Source of the DNA: Bacteroidales bacterium
Lineage (GTDB): Bacteria > Bacteroidota > Bacteroidia > Bacteroidales > ML635J-15
Direction: 5' to 3'
Length of the DNA: 6,637 nt
NCBI GenBank assembly: GCA_007130555.1
Contig: SLSH01000408.1
Span: 1 to 6,637, forward strand
This document shows, one piece after another, positions 6,550-6,637 of this stretch; the stretch's first letter is position 1; each line of letters begins with the position of its first letter. The notes below the pieces were generated by a model that searched no databases, was not told where the DNA came from, and worked only from the letters and a program-made list of their open reading frames with translations. A program made the position numbers and the translations under genes.

Positions 6550-6581
6550 AACCCGTACTTAGCGGAGCGTAAGTACGGGTT
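6550..6581. repeat. Perfect 12-bp inverted repeat with gcggagcg loop
   Basis: Arms aacccgtactta (6550-6561) and taagtacgggtt (6570-6581) pair without mismatch around an 8-nt loop. No T tract follows on either strand. It belongs to the series of hairpins that fills the right end of the window. Confidence 0.65.
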
Positions 6582-6610
6582 TAAAGAACACACAGAGTCC
6601 GTTTTGGCGG

Positions 6611-6637
6611 GAAATTTGCCTTTTTTTTGCAAATTTC
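6611..6637. repeat. Perfect 9-bp inverted repeat at the window end
   Basis: Arms gaaatttgc (6611-6619) and gcaaatttc (6629-6637) flank a 9-nt loop made of one C and eight T. The second arm ends at the last base of the window, so the stem may continue outside it. Whether it ends a gene further right or belongs to the repeat island cannot be seen. Confidence 0.55.

Noticed and set aside
6273..6572. 99-codon plus-strand frame in the right end
   Set aside because: It runs through several palindromes, has no promoter or protein-like composition, and its residues follow the inverted repeats.
6287..6637. CRISPR array
   Set aside because: The repeats are inverted and all different; there are no evenly spaced identical direct repeats.

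Overview
The window looks like a chromosomal segment of a low-GC Bacteroidota (Bacteroidetes) bacterium. The signs are AT-rich codon use, start codons without a Shine-Dalgarno sequence, signal peptides ending in a Ser-Gln type site, a Bacteroidota-style tyrosine autokinase with a Tyr-rich tail, a long Wzi-family outer-membrane barrel, and a TAnnTTTG promoter-like box. Genus cannot be decided from the sequence alone.

Layout: (1) Positions 1-2373, plus strand, hold a fused Wzz/Wzc-type polysaccharide co-polymerase and BY-kinase whose first codons lie outside the window. (2) Positions 2406-3857, plus strand, 32 bp downstream, encode a secreted outer-membrane beta-barrel with a charged helical stalk and a C-terminal SPOR domain. 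(3) Facing these, on the minus strand, are a VanZ-like small membrane protein (5602-5970) and a Wzi-family capsule-assembly barrel (3887-5581), 20 bp apart and probably one transcript. (4) Upstream of the VanZ-like gene is a possible 27-codon leader ORF (6005-6088, minus). Its stop codon lies in the loop of an intrinsic-terminator hairpin (5992-6020), and a promoter-like box sits in front of it. (5) Positions 6089-6637 contain no convincing gene. The last 350 bases are packed with inverted repeats, including a nested 128-bp hairpin (6328-6455), and look like a non-coding interspersed repeat island.

Together the genes suggest the edge of an exopolysaccharide or capsule locus. The kinase would control polymer length and export at the inner membrane, Wzi would hold polymer at the cell surface, and the barrel-SPOR protein could tie the outer membrane to peptidoglycan. 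The VanZ-like protein has no assignable role. These are known families. The less ordinary points are the barrel/stalk/SPOR architecture with a strict four-residue hydrophobic periodicity, the leader-ORF/terminator arrangement, and the hairpin island. I see no phage, transposase, CRISPR array or RNA gene, and no clear case for a wholly new defence or mobile system.
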